DNA from: Nigrospora sphaerica
Lineage: Eukaryota; Ascomycota; Sordariomycetes; Amphisphaeriales; Apiosporaceae
Assembly: GCA_018287875.1 (NCBI GenBank)
Contig: JAGVVL010000009.1
Coordinates: 744,001-808,000, forward strand
DNA length: 64,000 nt
Direction of reading: 5' to 3'
In this document: one piece after another, positions 21,156-32,941 of the stretch
Numbering within the stretch: position 1 is the first letter of the stretch
Layout: each line of letters begins with the position of its first letter
Translations under genes and position numbers: made by a program
The notes under the pieces: generated by a model
Databases searched by the model: none
The model's input: the letters and a program-made list of their open reading frames with translations, nothing else
Told to the model about the DNA's origin: nothing

Positions 21156-23390
21156 TAGCTCTTTTTATATCGTGGTTCCACCAGGCTTTGCCTCTCCCTT
21201 TAAAGTGGCGGAGGGGGGCAACTAGGTCGGCTATTTAAGTTAACTCTTTAGTTAACGTCTCGGTATAGCTATCGATTTCTTCTAGTGTCTCGAGTTGCCC
21301 TGCCTGTAGTAGGTGTGCTGCCTCTACCTTCGCCTAGTTATAGTTAGCTGTTTTCCAGCTAAGTCGTGGCCTGTCTTAGCGGTCTATATAGGGTCCAGCC
21401 ACGTGTATCACTTAAGGGAGGTGATCGGATCCTACGTATAGTACGTATCCGTTATAAGCGACCTGGAGATCGTCTATAGCCCAGGCTAGGTCGATTGTAG
21501 AGTCTGCGTATCCTTTTCGTGTCTATATCGGTGTTCTAGGGGGTGTGATCAGCTGGAGTCTCTAGGATTCTGCTAGCTAGAGTAGCTTATCAGCTGCCTT
21601 ATAAGGTCGGACGTTATATCTTCCCTAAACGAGGTGGTGGATATTAAAGTCTCCCACGAGAACTGTTCGTCTTAGCTAGGGTTCGTTATAGAAAGCTTCG
21701 ATAGCTAGCAGGTCCGATCTGTTAGTAGACCTAGGGGGGGGCGAGTATATACAGATAACTATTATAAGACCGTTTAATAGTTAGATTATAATACGACACC
21801 TATCTGGCTGCGCCTTATATATCCACTATACTAGGGTGTACTTCCTATTAATATAGATACATACCTTACCTCCCTCGATTATATAAAGTAGGTAGTATAA
21901 AGAGGATCTCGGGCAGTAGGTGGTCGGTATATATAGGTTTCGCCAGGGCTCTTAGATAGCTAAGACGTTGTACTCTTCGGAGATAGCATCGACTACTGGG
22001 ATCTATACTTTCTTGCTTTTCTACATATTCCAGTGTAGGATCTTTAGCGCTGTCATAGTCGAGTATATTATTATTCTTACACCTAGCGACCTATTTAGGC
22101 CATGAGGACCCCCTGCGCATCTTAGCCTAGGAAAACCGTTCCGGGCTGACGTCCGGCCGGGTGAAAAACCTAGGTTCCGCTGCGTCGTACCGCTTCTATC
22201 TACTCTTTGACCTGCCATACCGAGATCGGGCTCAGCGCGCCCGCTTCCTAGCTGATGAGTTGATTCGCCAGCTGGAACATGTCCAGCCTTCCGGAGCGGA
22301 GTAGCCATCTTGCGATAATTCCTGCTTTTCCGGGGGTGTCGAGCATCCTGTCCGTGTCTATCGGTCCTCCTAGAGCTTGGACGAGATGCTCTCGTCTTTC
22401 TCTTTCGCGTGGGCAGAAAACGAGGATATGCCGGACGGTCTCCCTACCCTGACCGCAGTCACACCATGGGCTGTCGAAGCCTGGAACCCTGCGCTTAAAA
22501 AGGAAGTCTCGTAGCCCAATCTTGCCGGTCCTCGCTTAGACAAGGATCGAGCTCTCTGCCTTGTGAAGTCCTTTATGGAGCTTAAGGACGTGCTTGTCTG
22601 GCGGCATCTTGGTTGCTGCCGGGGCTCGCGCTGTTCGGTTTTTCTGCGTTTGTTGCCATCTCTGGAGCCAGTCTCTCTCCTTAGCCTTATATGCTGAGTC
22701 TCCAGCTAGCCATTCGTTTAACCACCTCTTGCGATCGGGAGTGTCGGGGCCTTTCGGTCTGCGCCGGCGATTCGGTCTTGTTAGAATCCATCTGGCTGCG
22801 TTATCGCATCTTACTTGGATAAGCGTGGCGATGCGTGGCTGTTGGAGCCTCTCTTCCGAAGCCGCCACTCTTTTGTTAAGCCATACGTCTAAGGGCGATA
22901 CGTAGGCTTCTGTTTCTAGTGTCGTGGCTGCTGTCGCCTTGAAGGCCCCCGTGACCTTACGGAGGCACTCGGTCTGAATGTCACCTAGTGTCTTAGCCTT
23001 GCTTTCCGGAATATGATGGTGCCACTCTGAGGCTCCGTAGCCTATAGCAGACTGTACGACGGCTGTGTAGACTTGGCGGGCTCGCTGGAGGGACGCGCCC
23101 CATGTTGAGCCGGCTATCCGGTCTAGGGCATAGACCTGCGTCGCCATCTTCTTCGATATCGACTGGATATGGGCGTCCCAGTGGAGACGCCTATTTACCT
23201 GGACGCCAAGGACGCGGTAGGAGTCTTCTGGTTCGATTTCGTGGCCTTCTAAGGCTATCTTCGTGTCCGGACCTTTTCGTTTTCGGGAGAAGTGGATTAG
23301 GTAGTATTTCCTGACTGCAAAGGTCATGCCGTGGCTGACTGCCTATTCTTTGCAGACCCTATGAGCGGCTTCTAGCCGCTTGCAGGTCTG

Positions 23391-23395
23391 CTCTA
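23391..23395. repeat. Left TSD of the gypsy element (CTCTA)
   Basis: CTCTA at 23391-23395 matches 29415-29419. Joined across one copy, the sequence reads as continuous LINE-B. Confidence 0.9.
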
Positions 23396-23601
23396 TGTTA
23401 CGACATGGGTACATAGGTACAAGGGCATGGGAACGCATGGACCTCTGGCCGGTGGTACGTATCGCGTTTGGCTGGATATATTCCTGGCAAACAGTGACTG
23501 AGAGGAGCCTGTTCCTCTTCTTTTCCTCTTCACCTGTAGTTTTCGCATCTTAATAGAACCCTTGGGTCATTAACAGATCCCTCGTTCCTTAAACCGTGAC
23601 A
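23396..23601 (+). repeat. Left LTR of the gypsy element
   Basis: 206 bp, TG...CA ends, near-identical to 29209-29414. Confidence 0.92.
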
Positions 23602-23756
23602 CAACTATAGGTCTCCTCATCCGCCTAGGAAGGCTTCTATTAATATCCTAAACCTTCAAGACATTTAGACGGGTGCGCAGCTGCAAGCGCGACCCACACG
23701 ATCGATCAGCCAAGACGGGTACGCAGCTGTAGGCGCGACCTACACACACCACCAAG

Positions 23757-26700
23757 ATGCCGCCGAAGCGCGCCACCCCCCAGACCACGGAACCTAAGAA
23801 CGATAACCGCGAGGGTTCTGCCGATACCACCGACTCCAATGATACCGAGATCAATACCGAGCCCCGATTCGCCCAAGAGCGTGACCGCTGCCTCGACATG
23901 GAGAGACAGCTAAAGGACCTCCAGGAGCAGATAGCTACCTTGATCCATCAGATGGCAGGAAGTAACCAAGGCACGCCACCGCCCTTTATTCCCCCTGTTA
24001 AAGGTTCCTAACTGGAGGCTGAGCACCTCCTTAACCCCCCGGTTTTCTACAATCAGAAGTCTAAGGATATCGTTAAGTTCGAGACTTGGTTTCGTTAGGT
24101 TAAGAATAAGATCCTAGTAAACGCTTCCTGTTTCCCCACAGACCTCTCTAAGCAGGCCTATATTGAAGGCCGCCTCAGCGGAGATGCCAGCAATAATCTC
24201 CAGCCTTACCTTTAATAGACGCACCCTAGTTCGATTTAGTCGTACGAGGCCTTAATAGCGTATCTTTAGTAACAGTACTATAACCCCAACTAAATGGAGG
24301 CTGCCTTTTTAGAATTTGAGAACCTTTATATAACCGCGGGAATGGATTTCCAGGTCTTTAAGAACAAGTTCCTTCGACTTGCTAGCGAAACGGGCTAAGT
24401 TAAGATAAATTGGAAGTGCCTCTTCAACTGAAAGCTTACAACGGAGTTACAAACGGCCCTTACCTCCTCCTATATTAAGAGCAGCATTAGATTTAATGCG
24501 TTTGCAACCGAGGCCGCCTAGATTGCCCTGGTCCTCCAGTCTGCTAAGAATGACGACCCTAGACGTCGCGTGAACCGCGGAAACCGTGGCGGCACTCGCC
24601 GAACCCCTATCCCCACTATCGACTAATCGGAGTCTGCCAAGCTATCGGAGAAGCGTTACACTACCTCAGCCCTAGCATGTCAACATAGACCCGACAAGCT
24701 CCGACGCCTTTTAAAGAACCGACTCTGTCTTAACTATGAAAAGCCTGGCTATTACGTTAATAACTGCCTAGAAAAGCGAGTTAATATCGACCGCTCGAAC
24801 TATATTAACGCTTTAGTTAGCTAGTAGATAGGAACTCCCTGTCCCTATTCGAACACCGATAATCTTATAACCGAGATTCCTAACTTTAACCGAGTTGAAG
24901 ATATCACGGATTCGGAAAACTAGATACCCTTAAATAAGTGGACTCCGATTTAAAGGAAGTCGTCGATATTGAGAATACATAGGATAAGCGATCCTTTAAT
25001 TTTTTAAGCAAGTACTTAAGGGGAAGACCGTTTATCTTCCCCTATATTATAGCTTATAATGGATTATCTCTCTTTGCCTATGCCCTTGTCGACACCGGAG
25101 TAAGTGGATACCTATTTATAAACATGGCCTTCGCTTAAAGGCTCCTCCGATACTTACACCTCCCTATTGTTCGTGACTTTTATCCTTAACTTGTCGGCGG
25201 ATTCGACGGTACCCTATTGCAACTGGTGGACATTGCCCTGCTAGGACACTTTTAAATCTAGAGCCGTCTCACCGCCCGAACCTATTTTCTAGTCCTTGAT
25301 ATGCGCTACAACGTAATAGTCGGTCGCAAATAGTTGGAAACACACGATATAACGCTGGATATTCGTCGCTATCGTCTTCTCTTCCCTAAGGAATGGACCC
25401 CCTAGTGTATGGAACATTATATCGCGATAGACTAAGCTAGATAGCTTCTATAGAACCCTACCTTTAATGCAGACGCCTAACGCCGCGAGAAAAAGATGGC
25501 TATAGAAAACTAGCGACACCTGGTAAGCCGAAGATTACGATATCCGGATCCTTCGGTCATCTGCAGTCTATATGCGACCGACACCGATTATAAGAAGTCG
25601 CCACCGACAATTCGATATAAGAAAATCCTGACACGACCTATAGCCACTCGTGTGCAAGGACAACGAAACGATAAAGGCATCGTGAAGATGAAACACGCGT
25701 TAGCTGAACTAACCGACGTGCCCCCACCGTCGCTGACACCGCCACCAAGGGCACCGTCGTCCCCGATGGAACGCGACTCTCAAGGACCCTTCATCCGACG
25801 CCGGAGCTCGGCAGGAAGTTTTAAAGAACGTATCGACATCGCTTTTATCTCCGCACCGGCGATGGAAATATCCTACCGCCGAAACCCTCAAGATTGGCAC
25901 GTCACTAGCCTCCACGCGATAGATAAGATTATCCTCGAGAAGCAAACGTCATAAAAGGACATATTACCCTCCAACTTAGACACTCTTCGCGAAAAAGCAT
26001 TATAAGTGGTACCAAAGCAATACCACGAGTACTTAGATATGTTCAGCAAGTTCGAGTCCGATAAGTTACCACTGTATTGTATCTGCGACCACAAAATTAT
26101 CCTGAATAATAACGCCAAGCCAGACGAGCTCCTAGGATACTCGGGCTTACGGAAGATGTCGCTTAAAGAAATGGAGATATACTGGAAGTATATAACCGAG
26201 AACCTAGCAAAGGGATTCATCGAGCTAAGTAAAGCGCCTTAGGTAGCACTAATCCTCTTCGCGCCTAAAGGGAATAGAGGACTACGTTTCTACATGGACT
26301 TTAAAAAGCTCAACTCCGTTACTTATAAAGACCGACACCTGCTTCCTTTAATCGAGGAGACTATAGCCCGGATCTCTAAGGCAAAGGTCTTCATAAAGCT
26401 AGATATCCGATAAGTATTCCACCGGATCCGAATGGCGCCAGGGTTAAAGGAGTTGATAGCGTTCCGTACCCGTTATAGCACTTTTCAGTATAACGTCCTC
26501 CCCTTCAGATTAACAAACGGACCCGCGACCTTTTAGCGCTTTATAAATAACACCTTAATGGACTATCTAGATAATTTTTACTCGGCGTACTTAAATAATA
26601 TCGTTATTTTTTTAGTTTCGGTTTAAGAATATAAGGACCATATAAGGAAGGTCCTGCAGCGCCTCCAAGAGGCTGGACTGTAAGCCGACACTAATAAGTG

Positions 26701-29167
26701 CGAATTTCATATTCGGGAAACGAAGTTCTTAAGCTTCATTATCTCTATAGAAGGAGTGGCCGTGGATCCTGCTAAGACATCCGTCGTCCGCGACTAGGCG
26801 CCCCCGACATCTATCAAAGGAGTTCAATTATTCCTTGGCTTCTGCAATTTCTATCGCAAGTTCGTTCGCGAGTATAGGCGGATCGCTTAACCGCTCGCCA
26901 ACCTAACGAAGCAAGGCTTACCGACATTCCAGTAGAAAGAGGAGTGCTAGGAAGCTTTCGATACCTTAAAACGACGACTGCTAGAGGCCCCGGTCCTCGT
27001 ATATTTCGGCTATAAGAACAACACACGAGTAAAGACAGATGCTTCCGATGGAGTGATTGCCGGAGTCTTATCGCAAAAGAAGGATAACGCTTCTGACAAC
27101 TGGCACCCCGTCGCCTTTTACTCGGAGACCCTCTAAGGTTCGGAGCTTAATTACAGCATCCACGATAAAGAACTGTTAGCTGTGGTTTAAGCCTTTAAGT
27201 ATTAGCGCGCTAAGCTTATAGGACTTTAACGCCTACAGTTCACGATTATAACAGACTACAGCATACTAGAATACTTCAGTTAAAAACGTTATCTTAACTT
27301 GCGATAAGCAAACTAGGCGGAGCTCCTCGCTAAATACCACTGCCTGCTAAAGTACCGCCTAGGAACGTAGAATGCCGCGGCCGACACCTTATCACGGAAA
27401 ACGGAAGATCTGAAAACACAGAAAGAGAAAACCAAGGCAATGCGACACCTAGCTATCTTTTAAGAGGGCGAACACGGATATATACTAGCGCTTTCTATGG
27501 TGGAACCCTTAAGTGAGGCGGCCCTTTTAGAGGACGACAACCTGCCACCGCCACTACTCTCTGGGTCAATGCTGGTACATCGGGCTATCGAACTCAACCG
27601 CACCGACCCCCTTCTCTAGCCGTTTCAGGATAAGACCACGTTGGAGCCGGCTGACGGCATTACCTGGACCCTCTCTAACGGAACTCTCCTAAGAGAGGGT
27701 AAGCTGGTGGTCCCCGAATAAGATAATCTGAGGACGTATATCTTAAAAGACTTCCATTTGCGCTTAATATCTGCACACCCGGGACGTAACAAGCTCTGTA
27801 AGCTAGTGCAAAGCCAGTACTAGTGGCTAGGATTATCCAAAGACGTTGATTATTTTATAGCCAACTGTCGAGTGTGCCGATTATTTAAAGTCCCCCGGGA
27901 TAAGACGCCAGGATTTCTTTATCCCCTTCCGATACCGCTTCGATTATAGCAGTTGATTTAGATAGACTTTAAGACTATACTTAAAGATCGAAAGGGTTTC
28001 GATAACCTCCTTATTATAGTTTGCTTATTAAGTAAGAGGAGTTAGTGTGTTCCCTGCACCCGATCAATAACAGCTAAAGACGTTGCTAAGATATACTACT
28101 ATAGTCTGTATCGCATCTTTAGGCTACCATAGCAGATTGGGAGCGACTATGGACCCCAATTTGTCTCCCACTTCACCGATAAAGTCTCCAAGCTGCTAGG
28201 CATCACCTGGAAACTGGGATCCTCCGGCCACTCCCAGTCACAAGGGCAAGTGGAGCGTATAAACCAGGCCATCTAGTAACAGATTCTGCCTTATTTATCA
28301 CATTTCCAAGACAACTGGTCGTCAATGATTCCAGCCTTAGACGCTGTCTAGGCTAGCCTACCTTAGGATTCGACGGGTCTGTCTCCTTATAAAGTGGAGC
28401 GTGGCTTCCTTATACCGCTGCTATATTCCAAGGCCGACTAGACCTAAGACGTGGGTAAACTTCCGATAACGGAGCGTCTTAGATAGCAAGACGTGTAGAA
28501 GATTATAAAGACACTCCATTAATACATAGAAGCAGCACGATAACAGGCTACCTTATCCTAACGCCGTATATACGACTAGGCTAATAAGTCGCAACGCGAG
28601 CTAGACTTTAAAGTCGGGGATAGGGTGGTTATTCTTAAACAGATATAGAAGACGGACCAACCTGGCGACGCCCTGACGTTCCCCTTAACGCAGCAATGTT
28701 ACACTATTAAGGGGATGAGAGGACACTCCTATAAACTCGACACGCCGCCAGACTAGAAGGGCACGAACATGTTTCACGCTGATCGCCTTCGGCGATTCTA
28801 AGACGACCCCCTCCCAGGATAACAGGCCGAGAATCCGGAGGGCGAAATCGTGGATCCTTCGTTAGACGAAGAATAGGAGGTAGACCGAGTGCTGTCCTCT
28901 CGACTGCACTATAAGAAACTTCAATACCAGGTACACTGGAAGGGTTGGGACTTAGACGCGACATAGTACAACGCGGAATCATTTAAGAACAGCGCCACAC
29001 TCCTCCAGAAATACCACGAGGAGTATCCAGATAACGCAAGACCGCCGAAACGACTGGCTTTATAGCTTAACGCAGCAGCCAACGATAGGATCGAACCACC
29101 TCACGCCGACGACAACTCTCCGGCTTCGGCGAACCGAACGAGAAAGAGAATTGCCCGGAAGAAGTAA
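23757..29167 (+). pseudogene. Gypsy gag-pol remnant with C-terminal chromodomain
   Basis: Gag starts MPPKRATPQTTEPKNDNREG, has a coiled-coil-like stretch, and stops at 24011. The gag zinc knuckle at 24726-24767 reads CLNYEKPGYYVNNC, with the second Cys and the His both changed to Tyr. The protease motif reads VDTGVS (about 25085). The RT catalytic box at 26588-26602 is YLNNI instead of YLDDI, so both Asp became Asn. Integrase retains an HHCC zinc region (FHLRLISAHPG, CRVC) and GSDYGPQFVS. A chromodomain-like segment ends pol at about 28860-29020 (YQVHWKGWD), followed by RIARKK and TAA. Gag and the end of pol lie in different frames and stops are numerous. By family the chromodomain would direct integration to marked chromatin. 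Confidence 0.88.
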
Positions 29168-29208
29168 CCGAAACTTGCAGATAAGTTTCATTTCTTAAAG
29201 GGGGGTAA

Positions 29209-29414
29209 TATTACGACATGGGTACATAAGTACAAGGGCATGGGAACGCATGGACCTCTGGCCGGTGGTACGTACCGCGTTTGGCTGGATATATTCCTGG
29301 CAAACAGTGACTGAGAGGAGCCTGTTCCTCTTCTTTTCCTCTTCACCTGTAGTTTTCGCATCTCAATAGAACCCTTGGGTCATCAACAGATCCCTCGTTC
29401 CTTAAACCGTGACA
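29209..29414 (+). repeat. Right LTR of the gypsy element
   Basis: 206 bp. The first dinucleotide is TA instead of TG through one G-to-A change. Ends CCGTGACA before CTCTA. Confidence 0.92.
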
Positions 29415-31456
29415 CTCTAGGTTTAAACCGAAGCCCACGAGGTTCGTGTCGTCTGCGAAGGCTATGGTGGCTATCCCTGAGACAGCGCGGAGAGCCTTAT
29501 AGAGACCGGCTATATAAAGGCAGAAGAGGATAGGCGATAGGGGTGAGCCCTGCGGGACGCCTGCTGGGACTAGGATCTCATCTAATTCCTGGCCGTCCAA
29601 AAACAGCGTGGTAGATCGGTTAAACAGGAAGCTTCGGATCTAGTTGATAGTCTATATAGGGACCCGTAACACGCGTAAGTTGGCAAGGAGCCTTCTATGG
29701 TTAACGGAGTCGAAAGCGCCTGAGATATCCAGCGATAGAAGGGTTGCTGCACCTCCATGCTTCCAGGCTGTTCGGACTAGGTCTGTTAGCAGCCGTAAGG
29801 CCGTTTCCGTGGAGCGGCCCTTTCGGTTCTCCATCTGTTCGTCTGGGAGCAGCCCGTTTTCTTCCGCAAAGCTGGCTAGCCGTTGCGCTAGCAGGCTCTC
29901 GATCACCTTCCCCATGGTGTTAAGCAGCGCGATAGGTCTCCATCCGCCGGCTTAGTGGTACTCGTTTGGCTGCTTTCCTGGTTTCCGGAGGATAACGGTC
30001 ACTGCTTTACGGAACGCTGTTGGATAGTATCCTATACGCCAGCATGCTTCCGCTAGGGAGGCTAAGGCCTAGAAGAGGGGTTTTCCTAAGCGCTTAAGGA
30101 ATCCGTTCGGAAGCTAGTCTAGCCCAGGTGCTTTCCACTGGCCTGCCTTACTTAAGACGTCTTAGACCTGCTCTGCTATTACCTCGCCGTCGATGTCGAG
30201 AGGCGCTGCGAGCCGGTTTGTTATACGGAAGCCGGTATATATGGCCTTAAGGAGAGGGTAAAACCTCTCTCGGAAAGCCTCCGTTTTCTCCTTATGGGTT
30301 ATTACTTCGCCTCGCGGTGTGTGAAGCGTGGGGACGGCTGGAGGTAGCGGCAGTGCGGCTCCTTCGGTTCTGGCCTATCTCGCGATATTCCAGACGCCAG
30401 CTGGCTGGCTAGAGGCCTTGTGAAGCATGTTTCTCTAGGTCGCTGTCTTTATAATGCGGATCGTTTTCTTTTTCGTAAGGGATGCTTGCCGAAGAGCTCG
30501 CCAGGCTACGTCTGTCCTATCGGATAGCCATATTCGCTGGGTCCGTCTCTCCTCCTTCATAGCTTCTTTTGTTTCATGGTTCTACTATACCTTGCCTCTC
30601 CCCTTTAAGTAGCGGAGGGGGGCAACTAGGTCGGCTATCCGAGTTAGCTCCTTAGTTAACGTTTCGGTGTATCTGTCGATTTCCTCCGGTGTCTCGAGTA
30701 GCCCTGGCTGCGGAAGGTGTGTCGCCTCGGCCTTCGCTTGGTTATAGTTAGCTGTTTTCCAGCTACGCCGTGGCTTATTCTGGGGGTCGTTTTGAGGTCC
30801 AGCCACGCGAATCACCTGCGGGAGGTGATCGGATCCAGCATATGGGGCATACCCGTCGTAGGCAGCTCGGAGATCCTCCGTGGCCTATGCTAAGTCGATT
30901 GTGGAGTCCATGCACCCTCTTCGAGTCCATATCGGTGTTCCAGGGGGGGTGATAAGCTGGAGTCTCCAGGATTCTGCTAGCTGGAGCAGCTTATCGGCTG
31001 CCTTATGAGGTCGGACGTTGTATCCTCCCTAGACGGGGTGGTGGACGTTAAAGTCTCCTACAAGGACTGTTCGTCTTAGCTGGGGACCGGTAAGGAGGGC
31101 TTCGATAGCTAGCAGGTCTGATCTGCTAATCGATCCAGGAGGAGGCGAGTATACGCAGATAACTGTTATAGGACTATCTGGCAGCTGGATCGTGATATTG
31201 CACCTATTTGACTGCGCTTTATAAGTCCACTACATAGGGGGGTGCTTCTTATTAATGTAGATGCAAGCCCTGCCTCCCTTGGCGGCATAGAGAAGGTAAT
31301 ATAGGGAGGATCTCGGGTAGTAGGTGGTCGGTATATATGGGTTTCTCCAGGGCTCTTAGATAGCTAGGATATCGTACTCTTCGGAGATGGCATCGACTGC
31401 CGGAATCTGTGCTTTCTTGCTTTTCTGTGTGTTCCAGTGTAGGATCCTTAGCGCTA

Positions 31457-32815
31457 TTATAGTCGAGCGTGGATGCTGTTTAGTGTTAACTCTGGCGTTT
31501 CGATGTCCATGTCGTCTGTCTCTTCGTGGGCTCTGCTACGGGCTCTGCCAGTGCTTCTAGTGCGGCAGCTAGTTGCTCGACGCTTCCGCGGCTGTACTGT
31601 CTGCCAGTCCTCGGCTGTTGGCTTAGGGGGTTCATATGAGGGCAGTGCGAATCCCTTCGGTCTCGTGATATAAGCAGCCTTAGCGATCTGGACCTGCTCC
31701 TAGCGGACTGGACACTCCTTAGACCACGCAGTGTGTGGTCCTCGGTATACTGGATAGCAATATCGGCTCTGGTTCTCCTTTTCCGGGCATTCTTTTTCCT
31801 TGTGCTTAGTCGAGGAGCAGAGCCCGTATCGTTGTGCATAGCGGCAGACTCGGGCAATGTGTCCATATCGATAGCAGCAGTAATACTGCTTAAGCTGCGC
31901 TCCTTTAGCGAAAGGCTCGCATAGATAATAGCCATACTGCCAGATGAGGCCGTCTCAGCATAGTTATTCTGCTTGTTAGACTGTGGCGACTGCGATATAT
32001 AGAGTTGTGACCTTCCTAGACAACGTCTTGGCGTTGCGAGGGAGCTTCGCTTTTAGGACATCGATGGGGCCGCTAGGCTGGTTTCGGAGTTGGGCTCCTA
32101 GCTGCCCCTGGCTTACCTCTATGGCTTCCTTGTTGATACCGTGGGCCACTACTAGGATCTTTCTCTTCTGGATAGAGGCATTCTCTCTGAAGGCCTCGGC
32201 AGTCCAGTCTAGGTCGGCTTTTAGGGCTTGTTTTTCCGCCGCTGTCTTGCATATGATGGCGTAGTCTCCGCTAGGGAGCTTGCGTGCTGCTACTGCTGCC
32301 TCTCTCCCTGCGGCGGCGTTAACCTTACAAACGATCTCTACGTAGGTGCGTCCTTTTATCTCTATGGCCTTAACAGTGATCTCTCGTTCCTGACGGGGAG
32401 GAAGCGCTTTAGCTATCTGAGGGGCTCTAGGTAAGGGAGCGGCGGTTATAGCGGTGGTAGCAGCAGCGTATGTCTTAGGGGCCTTGATATCCTTATGGAT
32501 AGCCTGAAGCGTGTTCTCGATGGCATCGATGTGTCTCTCGATGCTAGTCTGGCTATCTGGTTCCTTAGCTGCCGCCTCTAAGACCGGGATGGCGGCTTAT
32601 ACGGCTGCGACCAGGGTCGCAACGTCGGAATCACCAGCTAAGAAGCGTCTGAGGCAGTTTACGGTGCTGCGAATGGCTTCTAGACTGCGTCCAGGTGCCG
32701 TGTTGCTGCTTGGCGATGGTGTTCTTGAGTCCGGAGGTGACGGCTCGGGGGGTGGGGCGGGCCTATGGCGGCTCCCACCACCCGCGCTTTGCCTCGAGGG
32801 TGGTGAATCGACCAT
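31457..32815 (-). pseudogene. LINE-B ORF1 (gag-like)
   Basis: 1,359 nt, the same as LINE-C ORF1. Starts MVDSPPSRQSAGGGSRHR, a Pro/Ser-rich N-terminus, then coiled-coil-like and RNA-binding regions, then a CCHC cluster. Several TAA/TAG stops and Cys/Trp losses break it. Confidence 0.8.
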
Positions 32816-32941
32816 TTCTAGGCTAAATGGAGCCCTAGGAACGGTTTCCGGGCTATCCGGTAGCTTATAGAGTCGTGGTTGTGAAGTTATCGCTGTGTGG
32901 GGTCGGTTTCAAAAAAGCTTTTTTACCCATAGTCGAGTATA

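Larger units (their letters stand above)
16990..22056 (-). pseudogene. LINE-A ORF2 remnant (endonuclease-RT), split by pogo-2
   Basis: Runs from ATG 22056 (MTALKILHWNM, then a stop) to TAG at 16990-16992. Without pogo-2 and one TA it is 3,188 nt against 3,189 in the other copies, so there is one small deletion or a counting error. RIP has introduced dozens of stops. The RT core, endonuclease and terminal CCHC region align visually with LINE-C, but the catalytic FADD region is degraded. Confidence 0.82.
23396..29414 (+). mobile_element. Ty3/gypsy chromovirus-type LTR retrotransposon, RIP-degraded, inserted in LINE-B
   Basis: 6,019 bp with two 206-bp LTRs (23396-23601 and 29209-29414) starting TGTTACGACA (TATTACGACA in the right copy) and ending CCGTGACA, with 5-bp TSDs. 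A polypurine tract AAAGGGGGG precedes the right LTR. The LTRs differ by only a few transitions. Internal order is gag, protease, RT, RNase H, integrase, chromodomain, the Ty3/gypsy chromovirus layout. Stops are too frequent for function. Confidence 0.92.
22248..31460 (-). pseudogene. LINE-B ORF2, split by the gypsy element
   Basis: ORF2 spans 9,213 bp; subtracting 6,024 bp gives exactly 3,189 nt, equal to LINE-C and LINE-D. The left part (22536-23327) carries the post-RT domain (ALEGHEIEPEDSYRVLG and on). The right part has GVPQGSPLSPILF, FADDTNLVGFG, SLDISGAFDSVNH and the endonuclease half. The start codon is ATA (31458-31460) where LINE-C and -D have ATG, a single G-to-A change. Confidence 0.85.
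22068..32927 (-). mobile_element. LINE-B: full-length LINE inserted at the ORF1/ORF2 junction of LINE-A
   Basis: Flanked by a perfect 14-bp duplication CATAGTCGAGTATA at 22054-22067 and 32928-32941. Its 3' (ATT/AAT) tail is at the left and its 5' end at the right. Without the gypsy element and one CTCTA duplication (6,024 bp) it is 4,836 bp. RIP is intermediate: several open stretches survive, but ATG starts and Trp codons are hit. Confidence 0.9.
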
